NCBI RefSeq assembly: GCF_900115045.1
Contig: NZ_FOVC01000002.1
Location: 372,001-436,000 of the forward strand
Source of the DNA: Izhakiella capsodis
GTDB taxonomy: Bacteria; Pseudomonadota; Gammaproteobacteria; Enterobacterales; Enterobacteriaceae
DNA: 64,000 nt
Direction of reading: 5' to 3'
Under the pieces are notes generated by a model. It was not told the origin of the DNA, made no database searches, and saw only the letters and a program-made list of their open reading frames with translations. This document shows positions 55,183 through 64,000 of the stretch, in pieces (the stretch's first letter is position 1; every line of letters starts with the position of its first letter). Position numbers and translations under genes: made by a program.

Positions 55183-56074
55183 TAGTTTTGGCTATCCATA
55201 TTATTAAATTTCAATGAGATAGTTGATTTTTTTGTTCTCATTGCCTTTCACCTTGTCCCCTTGGATCACACAAACCCTACATTAAAATGTAGATTAGTGT
55301 ACCTATTCCAACTTATCGTTGGCTGAAATACGGGCGCGCAAAGCGTAACTTACATTGATGTTCATGACTGCATGATAACTAAGTCTTTATGGCAGGAAAA
55401 CAAGCATCGAGATGTCATCACATTCTATGAAAGTGCCATTTAAATCAGGAGGTGAAGAATCAGGGAGGGATTACGCGGTTTTAGCAAACATTTTAGATGG
55501 CTCAAAGCGAGAATCCTGTTAACGTTATCGTAGAGAGTTACAAAAGCTCCAGTTAGGTAGCAGAATCCACGAGCATGCAGAATTGAGGCCCATTAGTGTG
55601 CTGTATGGTGATAGCAATCATAGGCACATTTCGTGTTTTACTATGAGCAAGCCTGGTAAGAGTTGCCTGATGAGCAGAGTTAACCCAGTTGCCAGGGGAT
55701 AGCTTGGTCTGGCTGGGTTGTGCTGAGACTGATACAGCTTAGCTCGCTGATATACGGTCGATTAGCCTGCATAAAATGTCGGTTATGTTGGTGACTTAAA
55801 AAATTTCCGCCTATCGGAGCAATGACCAGTTTCGTTTTCATTTCCTGAAAAATATTCATTAAATATTGTAATTCAGCGTTCTCGTGAAGAAATTTGTTCA
55901 TCATTCTTTGCGTTAAACCAATCAGGGCTGAAGTCCTTCATAATAATTTATCGATATCTTATCGTTATTAAATAAATCTCTCTTTTTAAGCGAGATGTTT
56001 GTCGTTAAGTATTTTCTAAAGATCCATCTGTAAAGATCGATATTTCGTTACAGCTGAACTGATCGGACTCTATC
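55183..56074. other. Gene-poor AT-rich region upstream of mutS
   Basis: About 890 bp without a supported gene. The left end should hold the mutS promoter. The rest has many stops in all frames; one minus-strand open frame (55680-55904) is reported separately. No IS ends, direct repeats or tRNA are visible. The composition is more AT-rich than the flanking core genes, consistent with decayed or acquired DNA. Confidence 0.5.
55680..55904 (-). CDS. Hypothetical small ORF, possibly a remnant
   Basis: A 74-codon open frame from an ATG at 55902-55904 to a stop at 55680. The reading contains MKTKLVIAPIGGNFLSHQ and a C-terminal ISLSTTQPDQAIPWQLG, which look protein-like, but I do not recognise a family. 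No good ribosome-binding site is visible. A different minus frame opens with MKDFSPDWFNAKN near 55940 and stops about 24 codons later, as if a frameshift separated two pieces of one gene. Treat as a possible decayed gene. Confidence 0.3.
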   Translation of the reverse strand: MMNKFLHENAELQYLMNIFQEMKTKLVIAPIGGNFLSHQHNRHFMQANRPYISELSCISLSTTQPDQAIPWQLG

Positions 56075-57722
56075 GTGTTCAAAAATACTAAAATTATTTT
56101 TGGTATAACTGCCGTGCTGTTCATCTCTGGCTTAATGTGGTTTTGTATCGCTGCTCTCTATTACACCGCATTCGATAATGACAGAGTGAATTTCCTTAAT
56201 AAATAGAAGCTTAGTCTACAGCAGCAAGAGATCAGCGATAGTTTTCAATCGCTGATCATAACGCCAGTTGCGGTGAGGCACGTGGCGATCCGCTTTCTTA
56301 AAAACTCAGGCAATTCTGCAACCGCGTCTCAGGTGGACCTCGATGATTTGCTGCAAAAAACCAACGCTACTTATGAACATTCTGCTGGTTATTTCCGGGT
56401 ATAAAAGGACACGGTAAAAATACTGCCACATACGCTCTTGAAGAAAAAAAGATCCAGCAGGCATATCCTACAATGCTCGGGGTGACGAAAAGCTCGATTG
56501 CTTTCTTGCGAGAGCAGAATTACACCGCCTATGGTAACCTGGACGCACATAAGGGCCAGAATGATCTCGTAATGGCATACCACAGTTGGTGGCTAAAAAA
56601 AACAATCAGTTGTAGTAAGCGGCATCTCATGAAAATTTAAAGAGTTTTGATCAGATGAAATGAATTTTATGCGCGATTGCACTGATTCTGATTTTCCTTA
56701 TTCTGGTTATCTACGTGGGTATCAGACAGATACTTTTTACCCCACTTAAGCAGATTACCGGGCACATTAAAGCGATTACCGCTGGCGAACTGACCTGTCA
56801 GATGGGAGACGGTGGTCGTAGCGAAATGGGGCAACTGCTCAGCATGTTGAAAAACATGCTGAATTCATTGATTACCACCGTCGGTGCGGTTCGTGAAAGT
56901 GCCGATGCGATTTACTCCGGAGCCGGGGAAATCTCTGCTGGTTGTAACGATCTCTCGTCACGAACTGAAGAGCAGGCGGCTTCACTGGAGCAAACTGCTG
57001 CCAGCATGGAGCAGCTGTCTGCAACGGTTACGCTAAACACTGATAATGCGCAACAGGCCGCAGAGTTTGCCCGTGCCGCTTCTGCCACTGCCGAATCTGG
57101 CGGCACCGTGGTCAGTAGCGTTGTTACTACGATGCAGGAAATCACGGATAGCTCACAACAAATTTCCCAAATTACAGCAGTGATCGATGAAATTGCCTTT
57201 CAGACCAATATTCTGGCGTTGAATGCTGCGGTTGAGTTCGCGCGAGCGGGTGAACAGGGGCGTGGCTTTGCCGTTGTCGCTGGTGAAGTCAGATCGCTGG
57301 CTGGTCGTAGCGCGGCGGCAGCGAAAGAAATTAAAAATCTGATCGATAAGTCTGTTAGCCGTGTAGGAACAAGATCGCAGCAGGTGAGTGCGGCTGGTGA
57401 CGCAATGAAGGAGATTGTTGCAGCCGTCAAAAGAGTAACCAGCATAATGGTTGATATTGCTAGCGCATCAGGTGAACAACGCCGCGGAATTGAGCAGATC
57501 AGCCTTGCGGTATCTCAGATGGATACTGTGAATCAGCAAAATGTAGCGCTGGTGGAGGAGTCAGCGGGTGCAGCATCTACGCTGGAGTTCCAGGCAGGAC
57601 AACTGCGTCAGGCCGTATCGGTCTTTCGTATTGATCCAAGCATTTCAGCTGGCTTCCCTGTAAGTAGTGTAGTGGAACATAACAAACAGTTGTCAGTAAA
57701 TGCTCTGCTGCAACAACGGTAG
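56075..57722 (+). pseudogene. Decayed methyl-accepting chemotaxis protein gene
   Basis: The whole reads as an enteric Tsr/Tar-like chemoreceptor broken in its 5' half. A GTG at 56075 opens with a first membrane helix (IIFGITAVLFISGLMWF), then a TAG at 56204-56206. The same frame continues with receptor-like sequence (QQQEISDSFQSL) to TAA at 56402-56404. The ligand-domain reading then moves to another frame, ends at TAA 56638-56640, and the frame of the second membrane helix has a TGA at 56661-56663. From GTG 56715 onward a 335-residue open frame holds HAMP ([17 protein letters not shown]) and the signalling domain with its tip [15 protein letters not shown] and [12 protein letters not shown]. 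At least four lesions remove the sensor; the cytoplasmic module could still be translated. No CheR/CheB pentapeptide is seen at the C-terminus. Confidence 0.88.
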
Positions 57723-57904
57723 CTGGAACCAGCAATTCAGCGCAAAACTGAAAATCGTTTTGATTCTGCTGTTTAGTTGTGCGGCCAGCTTGATGAATTG
57801 TTCACACAATGCTGACGAAAATCGGATGGGAATACGGCGTAGTTTAACGAGCAGCTGCTTAAAATATGGTGCGAGCAGCATCCATGGCCGGGCTATTTGC
57901 CAAC

Positions 57905-58681
57905 TTAATAGTAATTCTGCCAGACAAATACCATCATTCCGCCCAGTGATAGCCAGGGGCCGAAAGCAAAACGGCGCGGTGGTGGTTTCCTGCAAATTCC
58001 CGCCTTAGCAAGCAAAAATATCAGGGCGCCAGCACTTGCTATTATCAGCGCTATGGGCAGTGCTTTTGCGCCCAGCCAGGCCCCCAATGCGGCAAACAGT
58101 TTTATATCTCCACCCCCCAGCGCCACCTCTTTACGCCAACAGTACCAGATATCGGATGGCAGTCGTAGCAGCAAATATCCCGCGACGGCGCCAACAATTG
58201 CATCGGCAGGTGATAGCGTCTGGCCTGCGAGCGCGACGCGTAATAAACCCGCCCATAGTAGGGACAGAGTTAAGATGTCAGGTAGCAGATGGTGATCGAT
58301 ATCAATAATCGTCAGCACCAATAGCGTCCAGCCAAATAGCAGGGTTGTGAATATCATTTGCTCGTGTGCGTGGGACAAAACTGCAACCAGTAATGCAGTC
58401 AACAGGCTTAACAGTTCCATCGCCGGATAGCGATAGCTAATACGAACAGCGCAGTAGCGGCAGCGCCCGCGTAATATCAGCCAACTGAACAGTGGGATGA
58501 GGTCACGCCGTGTCAATAGGGTTTTGCAATGTGGGCAATGAGATCGCGGCGACGCCAGGTTAAGCTTTATTTCCGGATGCAATATCATGAGCGGCAGACG
58601 ATAAATTACCAGATTGAAAAAGCTGCCAGCAGCAAGCGCCAGCAAGCTTAATGTTAGCCACCAAATCAGGTCGTGTTCCAT
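57905..58681 (-). CDS. A24-family prepilin peptidase, orphan
   Basis: A bifunctional leader peptidase/N-methyltransferase of type IV pilus or type II secretion systems. The 258 residues include seven to eight predicted membrane helices. After the first helix, the cytoplasmic zinc-type pairs HCPHC and CRYC of the methyltransferase domain are present. The two catalytic aspartates of the GxGD protease appear in TIIDIDHHLLPD and ALGGGDIKLF, so it should be active. No pilin, pseudopilin, pilus or Gsp/Out genes are near; the closest partners must be elsewhere. Resembles PilD/OutO/GspO types, but which subtype cannot be told, so no symbol is given. Start ATG at 58679-58681. Confidence 0.9.
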   Translation of the reverse strand: MEHDLIWWLTLSLLALAAGSFFNLVIYRLPLMILHPEIKLNLASPRSHCPHCKTLLTRRDLIPLFSWLILRGRCRYCAVRISYRYPAMELLSLLTALLVAVLSHAHEQMIFTTLLFGWTLLVLTIIDIDHHLLPDILTLSLLWAGLLRVALAGQTLSPADAIVGAVAGYLLLRLPSDIWYCWRKEVALGGGDIKLFAALGAWLGAKALPIALIIASAGALIFLLAKAGICRKPPPRRFAFGPWLSLGGMMVFVWQNYY

Positions 58682-59051
58682 GATAACCCCGCTTATGAGA
58701 ATCGACCTCAGCCTGCCTCTGGCCGGTTAAATATGCCAGCTAAAAGTCATGTTGCATGTAGCTTGCAGTGTGATCAGGGCGCTGGCTCGACATTCACGGA
58801 GAAAGCGCCACGCGCCGGCTTTTACAGGTTATTATGTTTGGCACAGACAGCGTAAATATAAACCTGTAATGGGATTACTGGTGATTATCCGTTGTGAGAG
58901 TGAGATGAAATCAAATTCGGATATTTGGGACACCGCTAAAAACAGGTGCGGCTGAACCGTTGATAAAAATTTATCGCAGCGGTTATCGCCTGAATGAAAA
59001 TCAGCTACACTGCCATCCCCATATTTCATGGGGTTATCGAGGAACTATTTG
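58682..59051. other. Intergenic region before yjdM
   Basis: No gene is supported. It contains the divergent promoters of the prepilin peptidase and yjdM. An imperfect palindrome at 58955-58984 has arms AACCG/CGGTT and an inner GATAAA/TTTATC pair, 68 bp before the yjdM start codon, and could be an operator or a hairpin. Confidence 0.4.
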
Positions 59052-59390
59052 ATGTCTGAATTACCACCATGCCCAAACTGTGCTTCTCCATATGCCTGGC
59101 AGGATGGGGAGCAGCTAAACTGCCCTGAATGTGGTCATGTCTGGTCGCCCTCAGAGGTAGCCAGCGTCGATACACCAGAGGTTCGTGATGCCAATGGCAA
59201 TTTACTGGCCGATGGTGATTCCGTTACCGTAGTGAAGGACTTAAAAGTAAAAGGGAGCTCATCGGTTTTGAAGATTGGTACGCGGGTTAAGGGTATCCGT
59301 CTGGTTGAGGGGGATCACAATATCGACTGTAAAATTGATGGCTTTGGTCCGATGAAGTTGAAGTCTGAGTTTGTCAAAAAAATCAGTTAA
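59052..59390 (+). CDS. yjdM: YjdM (PhnA-like) zinc-ribbon protein
   Basis: A 112-residue cytoplasmic protein with an N-terminal zinc ribbon (CPNC and CPEC pairs at about residues 7-30) and the C-terminal YjdM/PhnA domain, whose [15 protein letters not shown] and [19 protein letters not shown] stretches are nearly identical to E. coli YjdM. Named PhnA historically for its place near phosphonate genes, but it has no known phosphonate function. The ATG at 59052 follows GAGGAACT. In E. coli it lies near proP/phn, so its place here between mutS and mltB is a different context. Confidence 0.93.
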   Translation: MSELPPCPNCASPYAWQDGEQLNCPECGHVWSPSEVASVDTPEVRDANGNLLADGDSVTVVKDLKVKGSSSVLKIGTRVKGIRLVEGDHNIDCKIDGFGPMKLKSEFVKKIS

Positions 59391-60428
59391 GTTAATCTTG
59401 TCTCGTTCCCATCCGCTTTTTTACCACCGGTTTTGATTGGTAAAGATGGCACAATGTCAGTCTTATTATTCCCGTAGCGTATTAAAAGTCTGGACAGAAA
59501 ATAAAGCGGCTGCGTTATGGTCTGGTGTGTTTAGCGAAGCCGGCCGCCGCCCTCGGTGACCAAGCATAACTGCACGATCTTGCAAAAGCCAACGCGGACG
59601 TTAATGATGAAACTCTGCGCATGCCGTGCCAACGGTAATCAAAGGGACTGGTATTGGCCTTTACGTTGCCTGGACGATAAATTTATTTTTATCAGTTTTA
59701 AATATTCTTATCAGGCAGCCGAAATCGGCACGGAGCCGCTCGTAAAGTCGGTTGTATTCAGCTAACGGATTGACTCAGTTATTGGTCCCAATAATGAAGT
59801 AGTGCTGCCACCTGGCCCAGTGAAAACTAACCGGGAAATAAAACCCGGCTTGATGATTGTATTGGGTGGCAGTTATATATCAGTAGAGGAAATGATGCGG
59901 CGCGTTGCCGGCTCTTGCGCTATTAATGGAATTTATGAACGTGCATATCAATGTAGGCGTGGCGACCACCAGGATAAAGTAACTACAACCATACCTTTGG
60001 TCTGATGGGACTTTAGCGTAGAAGGGGCGACGAAGTCGCTGATGGGCAGAGTCGAAATATGGGCAGGTGGTTGATGGTCTGCGCACTGGAATGCCTGTCC
60101 CTGCCCGGGGACGTTTATTGTGCAGTGAATTGTTAGCTATCTGAGCGATTCTATGCGCTTGCAGCCTGATGATGTCATGATTATATAGCCGACTATCGCT
60201 CCAGGAGTTAAGATCCCGTACTTTTTGTTCGCCGGGCGTCCAATAGTTTGAGTGTTGAAGGCCATGTTGAACGGTGCCTGCATGCTATTCAGGCGTACGC
60301 AGAGCGGGCTTAGCTATGTATTGGAGCCTGATTTAACAATGTTGTAAAGTTTACGTCGCCTGCTTTCCTCTGGTTATATTGATGTTTTACTATGATGGTT
60401 ATTTCTCTTGCTGGCACAGGGATATCCG
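59391..60428. other. Gene-poor region between yjdM and mltB
   Basis: About 1 kb with only short open frames. Two plus-strand ones (59556-59765 and 59802-60005) read as protein-like in parts (for example EIKPGLMIVLGGSYIS) but have no recognised domain and no strong start site. The stretch 59780-60000 can be read back in frame through VIGPNNEVVLPPGPVKTN, as if it were the tail of a larger decayed gene. No transposase, inverted ends or phage genes. The last 60 bp should include the mltB promoter. Confidence 0.45.
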
Positions 60429-61505
60429 ATGCGTTCGCTGCTTACCTCGTTCTTATTTATCTCGCTGCTCTCCGCCTGTAGCAATCCACCGAAACAGACG
60501 GCCCCCAAAGTTTATGGTAATCCTTTTAAGGGAGGGGGGCAGGGTATTCAGAATAGCGGCGTTTCACGCTTAAGCGGTGATTTTGCCGGTAATCCGGCAG
60601 CACAGGCTTTTGTAACCAGAATGGTCAATGAACAGGGTTACGATCGGGCGCAGCTTGAAAGTACGCTATCGGCAGCCAGACGCCTCGACTGGGTGCTGGA
60701 TAATATGGATCGCCAGGCACCCACTTTTCAGGGGCCGGTTGGACCCAATGGCGCATGGCTTCGCTACCGCAAAAAATTCATCACGCCCGGTAATGTACAA
60801 AACGGCATTGCGTTTTGGGATCAGTATCAGGATGCGTTGAATCGCGCCTGGCAGATTTATGGTGTGCCGCCTGAGATCATCGTTGGGATTATCGGCGTTG
60901 AAACGCGATGGGGTCGCGTGATGGGGAAAACGCGTATTGTTGATGCGCTGGCAACGCTTGCCTTTGAGTATCCGCGGCGGGGTAAGTATTTTGCCAGCGA
61001 GCTGGAAACTTTTATGCTGATGGCGCGTAAAGAAGGCGATAATGTTCTTGAACTACGCGGCTCTTTTGCCGGAGCAATGGGCTACGGACAGTTCATGCCG
61101 TCATCGTATCAGCAGTATGCCGTTGATTTTAACAACGACGGACATGCTAACTTATGGGACCCCGTTGATGCTATCGGCAGCGTAGCTCATTACTTCAGCA
61201 AACATGGCTGGATACCGGGAGCGACGGTAGCTGTGCCTGCTGCCGGTCAGGCTCCAAGGCTACAAAGCGGCTATGCTACCAAATACCTGCCTTCATCCTT
61301 AATTGCAGCTGGCCTTAAGCCACAGGCTCCACTGGGTAACGCTCAGCAGGTAAGCCTGCTTAAACTTGATATGGGAGATTATTACCAGTACTGGTTTGGT
61401 CTGCCTAATTTTTATGCTATCACCCGCTATAATCACAGTACGCATTATGCCATGGCGGTGTGGCAATTAGGGCTGGCAGTACGTCAGGCGCGCGGAGCTG
61501 GTTAA
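60429..61505 (+). CDS. mltB: Membrane-bound lytic murein transglycosylase B
   Basis: MltB is an outer-membrane lipoprotein that cleaves peptidoglycan glycan strands. The ATG at 60429 gives 358 residues with lipobox LSAC (Cys17). The catalytic glutamate is in IIGVETRWGRVMGKT. GSFAGAMGYGQFMPSSYQQYAVD, the substrate-site stretch, and NDGHANLWDPVDAIGS, a calcium-binding-like loop, follow. An upstream in-frame start at 60408 is less fitting. Followed by pncC and recA, the E. coli order. Confidence 0.96.
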   Translation: MRSLLTSFLFISLLSACSNPPKQTAPKVYGNPFKGGGQGIQNSGVSRLSGDFAGNPAAQAFVTRMVNEQGYDRAQLESTLSAARRLDWVLDNMDRQAPTFQGPVGPNGAWLRYRKKFITPGNVQNGIAFWDQYQDALNRAWQIYGVPPEIIVGIIGVETRWGRVMGKTRIVDALATLAFEYPRRGKYFASELETFMLMARKEGDNVLELRGSFAGAMGYGQFMPSSYQQYAVDFNNDGHANLWDPVDAIGSVAHYFSKHGWIPGATVAVPAAGQAPRLQSGYATKYLPSSLIAAGLKPQAPLGNAQQVSLLKLDMGDYYQYWFGLPNFYAITRYNHSTHYAMAVWQLGLAVRQARGAG

Positions 61506-61875
61506 TTCCCGGCTGGATCAGTCTTAGCCTACCTAATGACTGAGGACGCGTCATATTTTTCCTGATGCGAGGGGCTTTCGATTGGGTCTTACGGTGAACA
61601 GATTAACGTTCTCTCCGCAGGCCTGGATTCAGAGCAGCAGACGGGATTTCTTACTGACGACCTGGCACAACTGAGCACGGCCTATTCGTTACGTGAGGAT
61701 AATCGTTATTTGTCAGCATTTCCCCCGGTTTTTATGGTTGCGTATCTCAGATGAAAGCTTTTTCCTGCGCCGCTTCCAGGATGGAATATGCCTCGCAAAA
61801 CCTGAACGGTAGCGTAATTCTGCGCCTCAAAAATGTTACTCTATGGGTCGAGTGAAAGCGAAAATGGAGAGGGAT
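61506..61875. other. Intergenic region between mltB and pncC
   Basis: About 370 bp. The plus frame is open from 61566 to TGA 61752-61754 with a protein-like reading (LDSEQQTGFLTDDLAQLSTAY, in part) but no start codon, so it is likely a remnant. No terminator was found after mltB; the last bases should hold the pncC promoter. Confidence 0.45.
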
Positions 61876-62385
61876 ATGACCGACGAACAACTTGGTAATC
61901 TGAGCGCGGAAATTGGCAGATTATTACAGCGCCAGCATGCCAGCGTAGTAACTGCAGAGTCCTGTACCGGCGGAGGGATAGCCCGGATGCTTACCGCCAC
62001 TCCGGGGAGTTCAGCGTGGTTTGGCTATGGTTTTGTCACTTATAGTAATGAAGCGAAGAAAAAACTGATTGGGGTGCAACAGGCAACGCTTGATACGTAT
62101 GGTGCAGTCAGCGATGCGGTAGTGCTTGAGATGGCCCGGGGAGCGCTGAAAATCTCTGGCGCAAATTATGCTATTTCTGTCAGCGGTATCGCCGGACCTG
62201 ACGGTGGAACGCCACAAAAACCGGTTGGCACCGTTTACTTTGGCTTTGCCACCAGCGTGGGAAAAAGTGAGGCTTGGCGTCAGCATTTGGTCGGCGACCG
62301 TCAGCAGATACGCCATCTGGCAACGGTCTGGGCGCTGCAAAATTTGCGTAAGCAAATTCTTGAAAATAAACTTGATACTGTATGA
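61876..62385 (+). CDS. pncC: Nicotinamide-nucleotide amidase PncC
   Basis: PncC hydrolyses nicotinamide mononucleotide to nicotinate mononucleotide and ammonia in pyridine nucleotide salvage. The ATG at 61876, after GAGAGGG, gives 169 residues (E. coli 165) in the CinA C-terminal domain family: TAESCTGGGIARML, GSSAWFGYGFVTYSNEAK, and SGIAGPDGG are intact. Its 3' end overlaps the recA LexA box and promoter. Confidence 0.93.
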   Translation: MTDEQLGNLSAEIGRLLQRQHASVVTAESCTGGGIARMLTATPGSSAWFGYGFVTYSNEAKKKLIGVQQATLDTYGAVSDAVVLEMARGALKISGANYAISVSGIAGPDGGTPQKPVGTVYFGFATSVGKSEAWRQHLVGDRQQIRHLATVWALQNLRKQILENKLDTV

Positions 62386-62399
62386 GCATACAGTATAAT
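62372..62399 (+). promoter_or_regulatory. recA promoter with LexA (SOS) box
   Basis: TTGATA (62372-62377) and TATAAT (62394-62399) are 16 bp apart. The LexA box spans 62376-62395, a perfect CTGT-N8-ACAG palindrome core, and is, as far as I recall, identical to the E. coli recA box. It covers the spacer between the two elements and the last codons of pncC. Confidence 0.95.
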
Positions 62400-62470
62400 C
62401 ATCGGCAGTTGAATTTCACAGACGCAAAGGCACGCTACGTGCGCTTTATCCTGCATGATTAGGAGTTGAA

Positions 62471-63538
62471 ATGGCTATTGACGAAAACAAGCAAAAAGCA
62501 TTGGCGGCTGCGCTGGGTCAGATTGAAAAACAGTTTGGCAAAGGCTCAATCATGCGTCTGGGTGAAGATCGCTCTATGGACGTTGAAACCATCTCAACTG
62601 GCTCACTGTCTCTGGATATCGCACTGGGAGCTGGCGGTCTACCGATGGGGCGGATCGTTGAAATTTACGGCCCGGAGTCATCCGGTAAAACGACGCTGAC
62701 TTTGCAGGTTATTGCTGCTGCTCAGCGCAAAGGTAAAACTTGTGCATTTATTGACGCAGAGCACGCACTGGATCCGGTCTACGCTAAAAAGCTGGGTGTA
62801 GATATTGATAATTTGCTTTGTTCTCAGCCTGATACCGGAGAACAGGCGCTGGAAATTTGTGATGCGTTGGCGCGCTCCGGTGCGGTTGATGTCATCATTG
62901 TCGACTCCGTAGCTGCGCTAACGCCGAAAGCGGAAATTGAAGGTGAGATTGGCGACTCACACATGGGTCTGGCAGCGCGCATGATGAGCCAGGCGATGCG
63001 CAAACTGGCTGGTAATCTTAAACAGTCTAATACGTTGCTAATCTTCATTAATCAGATTCGTATGAAGATCGGTGTAATGTTTGGTAATCCAGAAACTACT
63101 ACCGGTGGTAATGCGCTGAAGTTTTATGCTTCAGTTCGCCTCGATATTCGCCGTATTGGCGCAATTAAAGAGGGTGATGAGGTTGTTGGTAGTGAAACCC
63201 GCGTCAAAGTGGTAAAAAACAAAGTTGCAGCGCCTTTTAAACAAGCTGAGTTCCAGATCATGTACGGAGAAGGGATCAACGTGCTGGGTGAAGTAGTCGA
63301 TTTGGGTGTTAAGCATAAATTTATCGAAAAAGCAGGTGCATGGTATAGTTACAACGGTGATAAGATTGGCCAGGGTAAAGCTAACGCAATTAATTTCCTT
63401 AAGGATAATTCAGCTATCGCGACGGATATTGAAACGAAATTGCGTGAGCTACTGCTGAATAATCAGGATGATAAAGCTGATTTTCCCGCTGAAGATTATG
63501 AAAAAGATGCAGCCGGAGAAACGCAGGAAGATTTCTGA
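62471..63538 (+). CDS. recA: Recombinase RecA
   Basis: RecA pairs and exchanges DNA strands in homologous recombination and triggers LexA self-cleavage in the SOS response. The 355-residue protein (E. coli 353) has Walker [14 protein letters not shown] near residue 67, the Walker B-type [14 protein letters not shown]1 and L2 DNA loops ([38 protein letters not shown]) and an acidic C-terminal tail. ATG 62471 follows TAGGAG. recX follows on the same strand after a terminator. Confidence 0.98.
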   Translation: MAIDENKQKALAAALGQIEKQFGKGSIMRLGEDRSMDVETISTGSLSLDIALGAGGLPMGRIVEIYGPESSGKTTLTLQVIAAAQRKGKTCAFIDAEHALDPVYAKKLGVDIDNLLCSQPDTGEQALEICDALARSGAVDVIIVDSVAALTPKAEIEGEIGDSHMGLAARMMSQAMRKLAGNLKQSNTLLIFINQIRMKIGVMFGNPETTTGGNALKFYASVRLDIRRIGAIKEGDEVVGSETRVKVVKNKVAAPFKQAEFQIMYGEGINVLGEVVDLGVKHKFIEKAGAWYSYNGDKIGQGKANAINFLKDNSAIATDIETKLRELLLNNQDDKADFPAEDYEKDAAGETQEDF

Positions 63539-63607
63539 TATATAAACGATGTGCAGTCTGGCTGGCGTCGCCATCCCTGCTTTTGTCGTCAGTACTGATA
63601 GTGATAG

Positions 63608-63639
63608 CGGGTAAGGGAAATCCTTACCCGTTTGTTTTT
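63608..63639 (+). terminator. Terminator after recA
   Basis: A perfect 9-bp stem, CGGGTAAGG with CCTTACCCG around a 5-base loop, followed by TTTGTTTTT. Read-through would continue to recX. Confidence 0.9.
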
Positions 63640-63795
63640 ATTAATTAGACCGCCTACCTAAATCTCATCCCCGTTTGCCTCATGAACAGGCGGTTATCAC
63701 GATGGAATTTTGCCAAATTTTACGTTCAGAGGTTAAATTGAATCAAATGAGCATGAACGAATTGGCAGGTTTACAGAGCACACTGGAAGGCTATC

Positions 63796-64000
63796 ATGAC
63801 CGCAACTGAGGCAAAAACACGGCTAAGTAGATTAACCGAGAAGGCCATGCGCGTACTGGCTCAGCGTGATCATAGCGAAGCAGAACTACGGCGTAAGATG
63901 GTTCTTACTCCTCAGCATTCGCAGTTAGCTACCTGGCAAGATGTGGCAACCGGGCCGACCGATGAGGAAATAGAAAAGGTCATTATCTGGTGTTATCAGC
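63796..64000 (+). CDS. recX: Regulatory protein RecX (partial, 5' end)
   Basis: RecX inhibits RecA filament growth. The first 68 codons are in the window; the gene continues past its edge. The N-terminus (RLSRLTEKAMRVLAQRDHSEAELRRKM) matches the first three-helix repeat of RecX, especially the RDHSExELRRK pattern. ATG 63796; the 150-bp gap after the recA terminator contains no other gene. The E. coli protein is 166 residues. Confidence 0.9.
   Translation, partial: MTATEAKTRLSRLTEKAMRVLAQRDHSEAELRRKMVLTPQHSQLATWQDVATGPTDEEIEKVIIWCYQ

Noticed and set aside
55183..60428. Insertion sequence or prophage explaining the gene-poor stretch
   Set aside because: No transposase, integrase, terminal inverted repeats, target duplications or phage structural genes were seen.

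Overview
The window is a chromosomal segment of a gammaproteobacterium of the order Enterobacterales. Nearly every gene and most of the gene order match the E. coli recD-argA to recA-recX interval, and the order-specific small RNAs GcvB and CsrB are both present. Some arrangements differ from E. coli K-12: cysG leads the cysDNC operon, garLRK are joined to gudPXD, there is no mazEF between relA and mazG, and no iap or CRISPR-cas between the cys operons. These suggest an Erwinia/Pantoea-like (Erwiniaceae) lineage. The species cannot be fixed from sequence alone, and all comparisons to E. coli are from memory.

Layout. 0-5.5 kb: end of recD, argA behind tandem ARG boxes, amiC, two initiator tRNA-Met genes, mltA and tcdA. 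5.5-16.4 kb: csdAE, ygdI, the divergent gcvB sRNA and gcvA, ygdD-rlmM, xni, ppnN, queF, syd, the CsrB sRNA, and yqcC-truC-yqcA. 16.8-23.8 kb: one six-gene D-glucarate operon, gudP-gudX-gudD-garL-garR-garK. 23.8-35.8 kb: barA, rlmD-relA-mazG, pyrG-eno, queE and queD. 36-45.2 kb: assimilatory sulfate reduction, cysJIH then cysG-cysD-cysN-cysC. 45.2-52.5 kb: ygbE, ftsB-ispD-ispF-truD, surE-pcm-nlpD-rpoS. 52.6-55.2 kb: mutS on the minus strand. 55.2-60.4 kb: the only accessory-looking stretch, gene-poor, with a decayed chemoreceptor gene, an orphan prepilin peptidase, yjdM and unrecognised remnants. 60.4-64 kb: mltB, pncC, recA with its LexA box, and the start of recX.

How the genes connect. BarA is the sensor kinase of BarA/UvrY, which in enterics drives transcription of CsrB, and csrB lies about 9 kb from barA. 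QueE, QueD and QueF supply three steps of queuosine precursor synthesis. CysDNC, CysH, CysIJ and CysG (siroheme for CysI) make up most of the sulfate-to-sulfide pathway. CsdA, CsdE and TcdA act together to make cyclic t6A in tRNA. I found no CRISPR array, insertion sequence, prophage or intact new defence system. The least explained sequences are the 500-bp insert between truD and surE and the decayed 55-60 kb stretch.
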